DNA of 64,000 nt from an uncultured Verrucomicrobia subdivision 3 bacterium (GCA_937890005.1 CALBZA010000018.1:1-64000), one strand, 5' to 3'. Numbered from the stretch's first letter, positions 24,100 to 33,703 are shown. Numbers and translations: made by a program. The notes: generated by a model not told the origin, from the sequence alone.

Positions 24100-24798
24100 T
24101 CAATTCCGCCGCGCCAACTTTTCCACTTTCGCAATCAACGCATCTCCGAGCTTCGCGTTGAGATCGTTGCGAATGGCGATTTGCACTGAATTTCGCTTCC
24201 CCCACCAACCGGTTGTGGTGGTCATTCCGGATCGGGAACTTTCCACATTCACGAAGGAAACAGGCGTTCCGGTTCTCGCATCGATCAATGTTCCAGCCGC
24301 TTTCCCTTCCGCAGAAATCGAGCTGCTGGGGATGAGGCTCATTCCGACAATCGTAAGATCGAACGCCTTCAGCGGCGTCGCATTCTCCCAGGTCGAGACG
24401 TCGCCACCGCAGAGAAAGACGTAGTCAGCTCCAGATGTCCGCGCCAGGCCACAGAGCGCTTCGACCCGCTCACGATAATCGGGAGTGGTTTCCGAATTGC
24501 GGCGGTGATTGTCCTCTCCCGGCGCAGGCAGCGGCGTGACGGACCTGAACAGCGATGAGGATTCGAGCCTGCTGGTGAGAATGGTGGAAGGTGCTGACTC
24601 GCCAATCTGCGCCACGGCGAGGCTCAGGGGCACTTGCGGTTGAGCTGTTGGTTGACCGTTCGTTCCCGAAGCCATTCCGAGCACATAATTCGGATACGTA
24701 ACGCCGCCGCGTTCGCGATGGGAGAGGCCAGTCGTTTCACATCCGGTCAGAAGACCGATCATTCCCGCAGCACAGATGCAAAGAGTTGTTCGTTTCAT
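24100..24798 (-). CDS. Predicted lipoprotein, unknown function
   Basis: The 232-residue protein has a lipoprotein signal peptide (MKRTTLCICAAGMIGLLTGC; lipobox LLTGC, Cys20). A soluble domain follows, with VALCGLARTSGADYVFLCGG-like strand-helix pattern and a GTLIDARTGTPVSFVNVESS segment, reminiscent of CsgG/TolB-N-like lipoproteins but not a confident match. The start at 24798 is preceded by AAGGA; ATG 24816 would only extend the N-region. It diverges from the LysR gene across 93 bases that should contain both promoters. Confidence 0.75.
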   Translation of the reverse strand: MKRTTLCICAAGMIGLLTGCETTGLSHRERGGVTYPNYVLGMASGTNGQPTAQPQVPLSLAVAQIGESAPSTILTSRLESSSLFRSVTPLPAPGEDNHRRNSETTPDYRERVEALCGLARTSGADYVFLCGGDVSTWENATPLKAFDLTIVGMSLIPSSSISAEGKAAGTLIDARTGTPVSFVNVESSRSGMTTTTGWWGKRNSVQIAIRNDLNAKLGDALIAKVEKLARRN

Positions 24799-24891
24799 TT
24801 TTGTCAGTTCCTTCATGCCGCCGACACTAGCCACGCTTGATGGAGACCGTTGAATCGATAAAACTCCGCTCAGCATCATTTCGTTCGATGT

Positions 24892-25791
24892 ATGAACATC
24901 CATCACCTTGAGCTCTTCTATTACGTGGCCCGCTTCGGCGGCATCATGGAAGCCGTGCGCCACATGCCTTACGGAATTCAGCAACCCGCGGTCAGCGGAC
25001 AGGTCGCACAGCTCGAAGAGTTCCTGGGAGTCACACTGTTTCAAAGGCGTCCATTTTCCCTGACGCCGGAGGGAAAGAAACTCTACAACTTCATCGAACC
25101 CTTCTTTGCGAACCTGGGAAGGATCACCAGCGAACTGCAGGGCGGACAGGATCGTCAGCTGCGCATCGGCGCGTCAGCCATCATTCTGCGTGACTACCTG
25201 CCGAAGGTGATCCGCGCACTGAAAGGCAAATACCCGAAGCTCAACGTTTCTTTGCACGATGGATATCCCGGCCAGTTTGAGGAACTGCTGCTTCGCAATG
25301 AAATGGATCTCGCGATTACGGTGCTTTCTCGACGTCGCCGCGGCGACGGTCTGCGCTCGCTCGCGTTGCTTGAGCTGCCGATGGTTCTCGTGGTTCCAAA
25401 GGATTCCAGAATTCAGAAGGCAGCCGAACTTTGGAAACATGATCGCATCTCGGAACCGCTGATCTGCCTTCCTCAGCACGAATTGCTTTGCCAGTTGTTT
25501 CAGGAAAATCTTCGCCGGAAGAAGATCGATTGGTTTCCGAGCGTGGAAGCGAGTTCGTTGGAATTGATAGACACGTATGTGGCCAACGGTCTGGGAATTG
25601 GTTTATCGGTCAAGATCCCGCAGAGAGGCGCGGGGACGAACGTCAGGGAAATCGGGCTGGAAGGATTCCCGTCATTGCCAATTGGAGTGCTTTGGCGAGG
25701 AAAGCCCGGGACAGTGGCCCAGGCTTTCCTCAAAGAGCTTCAATCTGCGGCCGGCGCGATTTCATCGCCAGCCCCGAAAGCGGCTCAGTAG
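24892..25791 (+). CDS. LysR-family transcriptional regulator
   Basis: The 299-residue protein has the LysR winged helix (HHLELFYYVARFGGIMEAVR, then QQPAVSGQVAQLEEFLGVTL, FQRRPFSLTPEGKKL; residues 4-65). An effector-binding domain of the periplasmic-binding fold follows. The recognition helix reads QQPAVSGQVAQLE, with Val-Ser in the usual S-x-S position. It is transcribed away from the lipoprotein gene, the usual arrangement for a LysR regulator and its target. Ligand unknown. Its 3' end overlaps the convergent pilus gene by 7 bases. Confidence 0.88.
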   Translation: MNIHHLELFYYVARFGGIMEAVRHMPYGIQQPAVSGQVAQLEEFLGVTLFQRRPFSLTPEGKKLYNFIEPFFANLGRITSELQGGQDRQLRIGASAIILRDYLPKVIRALKGKYPKLNVSLHDGYPGQFEELLLRNEMDLAITVLSRRRRGDGLRSLALLELPMVLVVPKDSRIQKAAELWKHDRISEPLICLPQHELLCQLFQENLRRKKIDWFPSVEASSLELIDTYVANGLGIGLSVKIPQRGAGTNVREIGLEGFPSLPIGVLWRGKPGTVAQAFLKELQSAAGAISSPAPKAAQ

Positions 25792-27515
25792 ATTTCGTCC
25801 CAGCTCTTGATCACGAAAAGGCTGTTCGACGGGTCATCCGTCAGACATTCGTCGTAATGCACGTTGAAATGTCCGTTGAGCGTGATTGACTTCGCGATTA
25901 ACGCGCCGACGAGGTCCAGGGTGTCGTTGCCACCGCCGTTCAGTTTTACCGCGGCATTGGGTGCATAGATGATTCCAGTGAACTGCGCGTTTCCACTGAG
26001 GTCGAAGCTCGTCACGCTGGGCGCGCAATAGAGAATGAAGTTTCCGGCATAGCCGCCTTCATTCAGAACTTTGTTCCCTGCCAGCTTGACCGAGGTGCCG
26101 CCGGAATAAATTGTGAGCTTCGCTATATCGAGGATTTTGATTTCGTCGCCGTTTCCAATGTTTAGTCCGTTTGGAAGCACGAGAGTCGCGTCACCCTTCA
26201 CCAGAATTTTTCCTGAAAGAGAAGTCGCGTAATACTCGCCACTATGGAGGATGTGATCGTAGTAGTTCGTCGTGTAGGTCACGTTCGTTGTGGTCATCGA
26301 GTAGGTATAGGAGGTGACCGGGTACTGATATGAAACCACCGGATAGGTGTAACCGGAGATCTGGTTGTAGCTGTAGTTCTTGATCTTTCCGCTGCCGCCG
26401 TTCCAGTTGGTAACGATGTTTCCCACATAAGTGCCCGGCGCCGGGTAATTCCCCGTGACAGAGATCGTGTTGGTCGTCGTCCCCGCGGGCACAGGCGAAG
26501 GCACACTGGTAGTTGTGACTGAATTCGTGATCGCCTTGAGGCCTGGAGGAGGGTTGTCCGGCATGCTCGACACGGTCGCCCATGAAGTGTTTGTTTTGAC
26601 ACCTGTAATTGGAGGCGGGTTCGGAAAGCTGAGGTTGGTCACCACGGTGGAACCACTGCTATAGGAGGCAGTAACCTCAGTACCGCCTGTCGGAGTGGGA
26701 CCGCTGGCGTAAGGCAAATCGGTCTCCTTGAAGATGAAATTCGAAGTGTCGCTGACCCAACCGGGCTGGATTCCCTTGTGTGTGGCCTGCCATTCATAGG
26801 AACCGACCCCTCCATTGTTGCCCACCTGAACTTTGCCACCAGGTCCTGTGGATACTTTTCCGTATATGTTGGCATTGCCCGCGTCGATCAAGGATCCGTT
26901 GGACGCCACATCACCCTTCGATTTGGCTCTTTCTGGCTTGTACTTTCTGTCCGGCCAATCGCAGGAACGGAAGCTGTCCACCTTCACGTTGTTTCCGTTC
27001 ATCGTGATCTTCTCCTTCGCAACGATCGCATTCGGAAAATCAGAACCGCGATAACAGACCACCCGAACGGTCCGGGTGACATAGGAAGCATCCCCGGTGA
27101 CGCCAACAGCAGCAAAAAGGGAGTGTACGGGCCCTTTTGCCCACTGCTTCATGTCCACGGTTGCCGTCGCAACGATGACGGGAGAAGAGTAGCCATTGGT
27201 CAGAAAAATAAAGGCGCGATAGCTGCCGCCGGGCAAGGTGCGATCGCAAACATACCCGCCGCTGCCGTACGGCGCCCAACTTCCCGAGGCAAGATTGTCG
27301 AAGTTGTCGTTCATCTGCTGCAGTGCCTCTTCGACACCGGCCTCCACGAGCGCGATCGTAAGATTCCAGGCCTGGGAACGGGTGTTCAATTCACCCTGTT
27401 GCTGGACAAGCATCAGATATCCCAGCGCGCTCGTGCCAAGAACCGTGCAGATGAAAAGAGTCACCAGCAGTGTGGCCCCGAGCTCCCGGGCTTTTCGAAT
27501 GATTTTCGTCTTCAT
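25785..27515 (-). CDS. PilX-like minor pilin / adhesin-like protein
   Basis: The 576-residue protein starts with a basic N-tip (KTKIIRKARELG) and a 20-residue hydrophobic helix (ATLLVTLFICTVLGTSALGY), then QQQGELNTRSQAWNLTIALVE, the pattern of PilX-type pilin-related proteins. A long Thr/Ser/Tyr-rich central region (about 260-420) leads to a beta-helical end (SFDLSGNAQFTGIIYAPNAA, about 520-540), found in many PilX-like proteins of this phylum. It is last in a three-gene minor-pilin set. A role in pilus assembly or tip adhesion is inferred. Confidence 0.75.
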   Translation of the reverse strand: MKTKIIRKARELGATLLVTLFICTVLGTSALGYLMLVQQQGELNTRSQAWNLTIALVEAGVEEALQQMNDNFDNLASGSWAPYGSGGYVCDRTLPGGSYRAFIFLTNGYSSPVIVATATVDMKQWAKGPVHSLFAAVGVTGDASYVTRTVRVVCYRGSDFPNAIVAKEKITMNGNNVKVDSFRSCDWPDRKYKPERAKSKGDVASNGSLIDAGNANIYGKVSTGPGGKVQVGNNGGVGSYEWQATHKGIQPGWVSDTSNFIFKETDLPYASGPTPTGGTEVTASYSSGSTVVTNLSFPNPPPITGVKTNTSWATVSSMPDNPPPGLKAITNSVTTTSVPSPVPAGTTTNTISVTGNYPAPGTYVGNIVTNWNGGSGKIKNYSYNQISGYTYPVVSYQYPVTSYTYSMTTTNVTYTTNYYDHILHSGEYYATSLSGKILVKGDATLVLPNGLNIGNGDEIKILDIAKLTIYSGGTSVKLAGNKVLNEGGYAGNFILYCAPSVTSFDLSGNAQFTGIIYAPNAAVKLNGGGNDTLDLVGALIAKSITLNGHFNVHYDECLTDDPSNSLFVIKSWDEIY

Positions 27516-27518
27516 AGG

Positions 27519-28091
27519 TTAATCCTCTTCCTGTTGTTTTCGAATGATGATGCGGGCTGTCTGGACGTTTTCGCTGTTGATCAGGGTTGTCGGATTCAGC
27601 GTCTTGCGCGTTTTCCAGGTAAGTTCGACCGCCTTGATATATTTTTTCGGATTGTTCTGTCCGATGTCGTAGATTTCAAATCCGGTGAGAGTTGGGTTTC
27701 GCTGATAGCAGTTGAAACTCAGAATCGTGCAGTTGGTGAGCAGAATTTGCGACTGGGCTCCAACCGTGCGACTCATCGTTCGTGTTGCCTGATCGAACGA
27801 ATAGGTCACGTCCTGATTGTTTCCGTTTCGCAGCGAGAGCCACGAAGAGGAAGCTCCATTGTTGAAACCGTTTACATACTGCGCCTGCCGGATTTCCCGC
27901 GTGAGCAGATCAACAGCCCTCCGGTTTTCAGCATCCAGTTCCGCATAATTGGCGAGCTGGCCAAACGATCGAACACTGAAGAGGAAAAGAGTCATGACCG
28001 CGATTGAAGCGATCGAAAAGACCGCCGTCGCGATCATCATTTCGACGAGCGTCCATCCCCCCTTTTGTCGTCTGCGACTCTTAATACACAT
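27519..28091 (-). CDS. PilW-like minor pilin
   Basis: The protein of about 190 residues has a type IV prepilin leader: basic tip, Gly-Gly, then WTLVEMMIATAVFSIASIAV with the conserved Glu at +5 after cleavage. A pilin head domain follows, with AELDAENRRAVDLLTREIRQ, typical of PilW/PulJ-like minor pilins. The ATG at 28091 overlaps the end of the upstream pilin gene; an ATG at 28106 would add 5 residues. It lies 3 bases before the PilX-like gene. Confidence 0.8.
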   Translation of the reverse strand: MCIKSRRRQKGGWTLVEMMIATAVFSIASIAVMTLFLFSVRSFGQLANYAELDAENRRAVDLLTREIRQAQYVNGFNNGASSSWLSLRNGNNQDVTYSFDQATRTMSRTVGAQSQILLTNCTILSFNCYQRNPTLTGFEIYDIGQNNPKKYIKAVELTWKTRKTLNPTTLINSENVQTARIIIRKQQEED

Positions 28092-28536
28092 AGTTCTGCA
28101 TTCCATAACGCGCGATCATCGTGGAAAGACTCCGGTTTCGGACGATGCCGCGCATGGCATTCGTCCAGGTGAGCGTCACGTTTACCTGCCTCATGTTGGT
28201 CTGGTAAGGAGCCGCGAAGGGGAAATCCACAACCTCAACCTTCCCGTAGTAACGCACCCCTTCAGTACCGGCGCTTTGCGGATCGTAAAGATTCGTGAAT
28301 GAATGTGGAATCGCGCCGGCCAGCACCTGGTCCCAGCTGTAGAGACGAATGGTTTCCGTCTTCTCCAGAAGAATCTGGGTGGCTCGTTGGTTCTCACGTG
28401 CCATGCTCATGGCAAAAAATCCGAAGTTGAAAACGCCGATGATCCCGGCGGCCATCGTCGCCAGGATCCCGATTGCGACGCACAGTTCAGCGAGCGTCGC
28501 TCCTGCGGAGTTGAAAGCTGCTATACGAATTTTCAT
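28081..28536 (-). CDS. PilV-like minor pilin
   Basis: The 151-residue protein has a prepilin-type N-terminus: short basic leader, Gly before ATLAELCVAIGILATMAAGI, with Glu at +5. A small C-terminal head follows. The cleavage residue pattern is AGATLAEL instead of the usual GFTLIE, a tolerated variation seen in minor pilins. First gene of the three-gene minus-strand set, it starts 428 bases from the divergent pilM operon. Confidence 0.75.
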   Translation of the reverse strand: MKIRIAAFNSAGATLAELCVAIGILATMAAGIIGVFNFGFFAMSMARENQRATQILLEKTETIRLYSWDQVLAGAIPHSFTNLYDPQSAGTEGVRYYGKVEVVDFPFAAPYQTNMRQVNVTLTWTNAMRGIVRNRSLSTMIARYGMQNYVY

Positions 28537-28964
28537 TGATCAGGTGTCCGCCCGTTTCATGGACATTTTTGTCTCGCACGATGGCACCGGACTCTCGAGA
28601 GGCCCGCGTGGACCACTGCTTTGGCCCGCAGTTAACGTCGCATTTCTGACTTTATGACTTTCCATTTGAGACATTCAGAATTTCCGAGATGACAAAAGCA
28701 CCTTCAAAGCCAAGAGTCCGAAAACCGTTCGCAGAATTTTCTTAGATCGCCTTGCACACGTTTGGGACAACGTTACAGCGCCTGTGCAGAAAAGTTTGAA
28801 GGTTCCCGTTGTGAAATCCCGCAAGCATCGGAGAGTTACCCACTTGAGTTTCGCTGGCCCATCGGTTGCTTCACTTTAACGCCAACAGCAACTGAGTTGC
28901 CCTGTTTCGGCAGAAGGCAGTGTTCGGTTACACGGGCTCGATCAGATTGGCTGAGAATAAAACT
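28537..28964. other. Intergenic region between divergent pilin and pilM operons
   Basis: These 428 bases hold no convincing frame, RNA or strong hairpin. Promoters for both divergent pilus operons must lie here, but I cannot assign -35/-10 boxes with confidence. Confidence 0.5.
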
Positions 28965-30032
28965 ATGGCATTGCCTTTCCTGAACATTACGAAATCGAAG
29001 GGACGAGATCAGCTCTACGCAATTGATCTCGGCGGTCGAACCACCAAAGCAGCGTATCTCCAGCGACAGGACCAAAATTATGCCCTCTCGCGTTTTGCAC
29101 TGGTGGACGCGCCCATTTTTGAAAAGACATGGTCGGTGGATCTCCTGAGCGAACATCTCAAGCAGATCACGCAAACCATCCAGCCCGGCACAAAACAGGT
29201 CACCATCGCCCTCGGTTTGAACGATCTCGTCGTCAGAAACATCGAGATGCCCATGATGCCGGTGGACGAGATGCGCCAGATTCTCAAGATCAACAGCAAG
29301 GTGTATCTCCAGCAGGAACTCACCGGCTACGTGTTCGACTGTTATGTGATCCCTCCCGGTCCCGGCAGTCAGAAGAACGGCCAGAAGAGCGACAACCGGA
29401 AAGTCAAAGTATTGATGGCCGGAGCGAAGCAAACGTTCATCAACGATCTTCAGGCCGCCATCCGGAACGCGGGGCTCGTTCCCGATTTTGTGATTCCCGG
29501 ACTTGTCGGCCCGGTGAATGCCTTCGAACGCGCCATGCCGGAGGCCTTCTCAAAGGACGTAATCGCGCTGGTGGACATCGGCTTCAAGAACACATCCATC
29601 TGCCTGCTTCAGGAAGGCGAACTCATTCTGAACAGATCCGTGAACATCGGCGGCGACAGAATCACGACAGGGCTCGCTGAGATGATGAGCATCACCTACG
29701 CCGAGGCGGAAGGCATCAAGATTGGAATGCCGGGCGAAGTTCAACCGCAACTTGAGATGCTTGTCTCTCCTCTTGGAAGAGAGCTGCGCGCCTCCATTGA
29801 CTTCTTCGAACATCAACAGGACAAGACGGTGAATCATGTTTTCGTCTCCGGCGCCTCTGCAAAATCGGAAACCATCCTGAACACTCTCCAGATGGAGATG
29901 GCCATCGAATGCACGAGCTGGAACCCTGCAGCGTTCCTCCAAAACGCCCTGCCTGCCGCCCAGTCCGGCGAACTCGAACAGGTCGCCCCACAACTTGCCG
30001 TCGCCATTGGCGCGGCCCTCACTTCCATTTGA
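28965..30032 (+). CDS. pilM: Type IV pilus assembly protein PilM
   Basis: The 355-residue actin-like protein has the phosphate-1 motif (YAIDLGGRTTKAAYL near residues 18-32), the phosphate-2 region (VIALVDIGFKNTSICLL, about 205-221) and an adenosine-type glycine motif (HVFVSGASAKSETI). PilM polymerises or forms rings at the cytoplasmic base and binds the N-tip of PilN. The start at 28965 is chosen because the upstream in-frame extension is unconserved. It is first of pilM-N-O-P with 1-base or ATGA junctions. Confidence 0.88.
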   Translation: MALPFLNITKSKGRDQLYAIDLGGRTTKAAYLQRQDQNYALSRFALVDAPIFEKTWSVDLLSEHLKQITQTIQPGTKQVTIALGLNDLVVRNIEMPMMPVDEMRQILKINSKVYLQQELTGYVFDCYVIPPGPGSQKNGQKSDNRKVKVLMAGAKQTFINDLQAAIRNAGLVPDFVIPGLVGPVNAFERAMPEAFSKDVIALVDIGFKNTSICLLQEGELILNRSVNIGGDRITTGLAEMMSITYAEAEGIKIGMPGEVQPQLEMLVSPLGRELRASIDFFEHQQDKTVNHVFVSGASAKSETILNTLQMEMAIECTSWNPAAFLQNALPAAQSGELEQVAPQLAVAIGAALTSI

Positions 30033-30033
30033 T

Positions 30034-30699
30034 ATGCCGATCAAAATCAATCTTCTAGCCGAAGCTCAGCAGATCGAGGACATGCGCCGGCGCGATCCGG
30101 TGAAACGCTTTGTCCTCGGCGGAATTGTCATCATCGCAATCATCCTCGTCTGGAGCAGCTCACTCATGGTCGAGGCAATGGTGAAACGAACCGAAGTCAC
30201 GCGTCTCGAAGCCGAAACCAAGGCGCGGGAATCGTCCTACAAGCAAATCCTCGACAATCAAAAAAATCTGGTGGATGCCAAGCGCAGAATCGCGGCTCTG
30301 GACCGGCTCGCAACGAACCGTTTCCTCATCGGCTCACTTCTTAACGCACTCCAGACGAACACTGTCGAAAACGTCCAGCTCGTCCGCCTTCGCGTGGACA
30401 ACAACTATCTCCTCGTGCCCGAAGTGAAGCGCGAGAAGGGACAGAAGGGCGTCATTCCAAAACCTGCGACCATCAAGGAAAACATCTCCATTGTTCTGTC
30501 GGCAAAGGACTCAAGCCCCGTCGCTGGCGACGGCGTCAGCAAATTCCAGGCGATCCTTTCCAAGGACACCTACTTCCAATCCATCCTCGATCAAAACGGC
30601 TTCCGCCTCACATCACTGAGCCCCGCCCAAACTGACGAGCAGGGAAAAACGTACCTTCTGCTGGGACTTGAAGGCCGCCTTCCGGAGAAAATTCGATGA
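30034..30699 (+). CDS. pilN: PilN-like type IV pilus inner-membrane protein
   Basis: The 221-residue protein starts with the PilM-binding motif INLLAEAQQ (residues 4-12, the INLLP-type tip). One transmembrane helix follows (LGGIVIIAIILVWSSSLMVE, about 28-47), then a periplasmic coiled coil (EVTRLEAETKARESSYKQIL) and a ferredoxin-like domain. It starts 1 base after pilM and overlaps the next gene by ATGA. It would pair with PilO to connect PilM to the secretin through PilP. Confidence 0.82.
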   Translation: MPIKINLLAEAQQIEDMRRRDPVKRFVLGGIVIIAIILVWSSSLMVEAMVKRTEVTRLEAETKARESSYKQILDNQKNLVDAKRRIAALDRLATNRFLIGSLLNALQTNTVENVQLVRLRVDNNYLLVPEVKREKGQKGVIPKPATIKENISIVLSAKDSSPVAGDGVSKFQAILSKDTYFQSILDQNGFRLTSLSPAQTDEQGKTYLLLGLEGRLPEKIR

Positions 30700-31292
30700 A
30701 GAAACTGAGCAAAGAGAAAAAGAATCAGCTGTTGCTGGTCGTTGTCATGACGGCGGTGATCGCCACCGGCATCTACACCGGGCTGATCCGATATCAACGA
30801 ACAAAACTGCAACATCTCGAAGTCGAAAGGGAAAAAGCTTCACGCAAACTGTCCCAGATTTCCGAGGCGTCGCGAAGCAGTTCCAAGATTGAGGCGGAGC
30901 TGAAGGCGATTACAACGGAACTGGACAAACGCGAAGAGAACATGGCGTCCGACGATCTCTACGCGTCGCTCATCAACACGATTCGGAAGTTCAAGCTCGA
31001 TTACGAAATTGAAATCAAACAGTTCAATTCCAAGGGCGCCGCAAGCATGAATCTGATCCCGCGGTTTCCATACGAGCAGTTCACCGTCACAATCATCGGC
31101 ATCGGATTCTATCATGATATCGGCCGGTTCATTGCAGATTTCGAAAATGAATTCCAAAGCTCGCGCGTGCTGAACCTTGAGCTGCTCCCTGACAGCGCAC
31201 AGGACCCCGCCAATCCGGAGAAACTCACATTCCGTATGGACATTGTCAGCCTCGTCAAACCAGGCCACACCACTGCTCCGAAAAAGCCATGA
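30696..31292 (+). CDS. pilO: PilO-like type IV pilus inner-membrane protein
   Basis: The 198-residue protein has a basic N-tip, one transmembrane helix (QLLLVVVMTAVIATGIYTGL, about 9-28), a coiled coil (LEVEREKASRKLSQISEASR) and a periplasmic domain with FTVTIIGIGFYHDIGRFIAD FE, which is the PilO family core. Gene order and overlaps on both sides (ATGA) support the assignment. Confidence 0.82.
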   Translation: MKKLSKEKKNQLLLVVVMTAVIATGIYTGLIRYQRTKLQHLEVEREKASRKLSQISEASRSSSKIEAELKAITTELDKREENMASDDLYASLINTIRKFKLDYEIEIKQFNSKGAASMNLIPRFPYEQFTVTIIGIGFYHDIGRFIADFENEFQSSRVLNLELLPDSAQDPANPEKLTFRMDIVSLVKPGHTTAPKKP

Positions 31293-31759
31293 AATTGCTT
31301 CCAGCCATCGCAATCTTATCCCTGTCACTCACCGCGGCTCTGGCTCAGGCGTCGGCCGTCTCCCCACAGCCCAGCACGTCCAGGACAAATGCCATTGGGA
31401 CCGAATTGATCTCAAGCAATGCAGTTCCTGTTTCGGTGTTTGTCATTCCGAAGAATCAACAGCAGGGACGTGATCCATTCTTCCCGGCCTCCACCCGGCT
31501 TACGGTCCTCAACCAGTCAACCAATTCCAGTTCAGATTCTGTTGAGATTTACGTGCCTCTTACGCTGCAGGGCATTTCCGGGCTCGCCAACCGCCGCCTG
31601 GCAATCATCAACGGACGCACCCTTGCCGAAAACGAAGAGGCGGACATCCCGACCGGCAGTTCCCGCGTTCGCGTTCGCGTGATCGAGATCAAAACAGACT
31701 CCGTCATCATCCAGACATCAAACACCAGACGCGAACTTCGTTTGCGATCTGGCAACTGA
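31289..31759 (+). CDS. PilP-like pilus protein
   Basis: The 156-residue exported protein has a signal peptide (LLPAIAILSLSLTAALAQA). After a linker, the RDPFFP motif (about residue 61) and a small beta domain (VPLTLQGISGLANRRLAIIN GRTLAENEE) resemble PilP/GspC HR domains, which link the inner-membrane PilNO complex to the secretin. It lacks a lipobox, unlike classical PilP. The position between pilO and pilQ fits. A terminator follows 19 bases later. Confidence 0.7.
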   Translation: MKLLPAIAILSLSLTAALAQASAVSPQPSTSRTNAIGTELISSNAVPVSVFVIPKNQQQGRDPFFPASTRLTVLNQSTNSSSDSVEIYVPLTLQGISGLANRRLAIINGRTLAENEEADIPTGSSRVRVRVIEIKTDSVIIQTSNTRRELRLRSGN

Positions 31760-31778
31760 AGTTTGATCAAACGCTCTT

Positions 31779-31824
31779 CGCTGCGTGAATTCCGCATCTG
31801 CAGAGTTCACGCAGCGTTGTTTTT
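31779..31824 (+). terminator. Rho-independent terminator between pilP and pilQ
   Basis: A perfect 11-bp stem (CGCTGCGTGAA / TTCACGCAGCG) with a 16-base loop is followed by TTGTTTTTAT. It should end or attenuate the pilMNOP transcript. The remaining bases to 32063 hold no recognisable gene. Confidence 0.8.
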
Positions 31825-32063
31825 ATCCTCAACGCCACCGGAATTCGTCCGTTCGAAGGACAGTCGGCAATGCGACACGATGCCACGAAGTTGGGCAACT
31901 TTGGACTCTTCCCCTCCCCGCCGTGCCCGCCATTTCTTCCGACTCTCCGCGCACTCAACAACTTAGCCACCGCAGCGGTCTTCATTCAGAACGTGGTTGG
32001 CACCTCGACTGCTTAAAGTTCCGCAGAAAGGCCAAAGAATTTGGGCAACACAGGAACACTAAA

Positions 32064-33683
32064 ATGAAACGTAGAATCATCCTTCTGATCGCAAGCGGGC
32101 TTCTGACCGGCAGCAGTCTGCCAGCACTGGCTCAGCAGACTGAAATTGTTGAGCAGCCGGCAGTGGAAACCGGTACAGCAGAGACAACCGCGGTGCCTCA
32201 AGCTGACACAGCAACAGAAGCAGCTCAGGAAACTGTCGCGACTGAACCTGCACCGGCGCAGCCGTCTCCCACACCGAATCCGTCCTCACCCGTCATCCCG
32301 CTGATCGTAATGGATGAAGTTCCCTTGATCGACGCGATCAAAAATCTCGCCCGCCAGGCGAGCATCAACTACATGCTCGATCCGCGCATCGAATACGGTC
32401 AGCCCGGGCCCGATGGCAAAATCGTTCCGCAGCCTCTTGTCTCTATCCGCTGGGAGAACGTCACTGCAGAACAGGCGCTCTTCGCGTTGCTCAACAATTA
32501 CAACCTGCAGATCATTGCCGATCAAAAAACGGCGATCGCCCGCGTGAGCCCGCGCGACCCGGCCGCCCCTGAACCGCTTCTCACAAAGATCATCCAGCTA
32601 AAATACGCCGGCCCGAGCAACGTGCTCTCAGCCGCCCAGACGGCCTTGATAGACAAGCGCAGCAAAATCACCGCGGATGTCCGGACAAGTCAGCTCGTCG
32701 TCCTTGCGACAGAACGCGAACTGACGGACCTCGATGCGATGATTGCCCGGCTCGATCTTCCGACACGCCAGGTTTTGATCGAAGCCAAGCTTCTTGAGAC
32801 CTCCATCAATCCGAAGACCGTCAAAGGTATTAACTGGAGCGGAACTCTTGAGGCCCAAAAATTAAACTTTGGCAACAATCTTCAACAGAACGAAGCCAGT
32901 GCCTCCGTGAATAACACGCTCAGCCAATCACTTCCAAAAATGCTGTTCGATACTGCCAAAGGATTCAATCCGGGCACAGCGTTCCTGGACGCCGATGGTG
33001 TCAGTGCGGTCTTCTCCTTCCTCAACTCCAGCGCCGAAGCGAAGGTAATTTCGGCTCCGCGGACAGTGACGCTCGACAATGAGACAGCCAAGATCGATGT
33101 GATCCGTCAGATTCCGATCCTGACCAGTTCTCCGTCTTCGGCCAATACACCTGGCAGCACATCCATCACCTATTCAAATGTCGGTGTGATCCTGAATGTG
33201 ACCCCCCGCATTTCGGCGGACAACACGGTCAATCTGAAGGTGACTCCTGAAGTTTCACGCGTGTTTGACAAAGAGGAAGTCCTCAGTGGTGGTTCAGCGA
33301 ACACTGTATTCACTTTCGACCGCCGAGTTCTCACCACCACGGTTGTCATCCCGAGTGGAAACACTCTCGTTCTTGGTGGCCTTGTTCAAGATGACACCAG
33401 CACGGGCTACACAAAGGTTCCAGGACTCGGCGACATTCCTTTGCTGGGCCGGGCATTCCGTAGCCACTCTAAAGATCGCTCTCAAAACAACCTCCTGATC
33501 TTCATCACACCAACGATCGTTGAGGATTCTGACTATCAGCCTACGCAGACCACATTCCTCAAAACTCCGGTGCCGAACATCGAGCCGAAACCTTGGACAG
33601 CCTGGGACGACGCGAAACCGAAGGATTGGAGCCGCCGCAAGGAAAAATCCGAGCCCAAGTTCCAGGATGTAGTAGTTGAGTAA
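32064..33683 (+). CDS. pilQ: Type IV pilus secretin PilQ
   Basis: The 539-residue outer-membrane secretin has a signal peptide ending at LPALAQ (about 24) and a Thr/Glu/Pro-rich linker. An N0/STN-like domain follows (VPLIDAIKNLARQASINYML, about 90-109), then an N1/N3-like domain (KIIQLKYAGPSNVLSAAQTA) and the secretin core (ISAPRTVTLDNETAKIDVIR; TLVLGGLVQDDTSTGYTKVP GLGDIPLLGRAF). It forms the pore for pilus exit. The start at 32064 has AGGA upstream. It has its own leader after a terminator. Confidence 0.92.
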   Translation: MKRRIILLIASGLLTGSSLPALAQQTEIVEQPAVETGTAETTAVPQADTATEAAQETVATEPAPAQPSPTPNPSSPVIPLIVMDEVPLIDAIKNLARQASINYMLDPRIEYGQPGPDGKIVPQPLVSIRWENVTAEQALFALLNNYNLQIIADQKTAIARVSPRDPAAPEPLLTKIIQLKYAGPSNVLSAAQTALIDKRSKITADVRTSQLVVLATERELTDLDAMIARLDLPTRQVLIEAKLLETSINPKTVKGINWSGTLEAQKLNFGNNLQQNEASASVNNTLSQSLPKMLFDTAKGFNPGTAFLDADGVSAVFSFLNSSAEAKVISAPRTVTLDNETAKIDVIRQIPILTSSPSSANTPGSTSITYSNVGVILNVTPRISADNTVNLKVTPEVSRVFDKEEVLSGGSANTVFTFDRRVLTTTVVIPSGNTLVLGGLVQDDTSTGYTKVPGLGDIPLLGRAFRSHSKDRSQNNLLIFITPTIVEDSDYQPTQTTFLKTPVPNIEPKPWTAWDDAKPKDWSRRKEKSEPKFQDVVVE

Positions 33684-33703
33684 TCTCTTGTTGAAGGAAT
33701 CGT

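Noticed and set aside
28537..28964. Possible small RNA between pilus operons
   Set aside because: No stable hairpin with T tract or conserved box could be identified.
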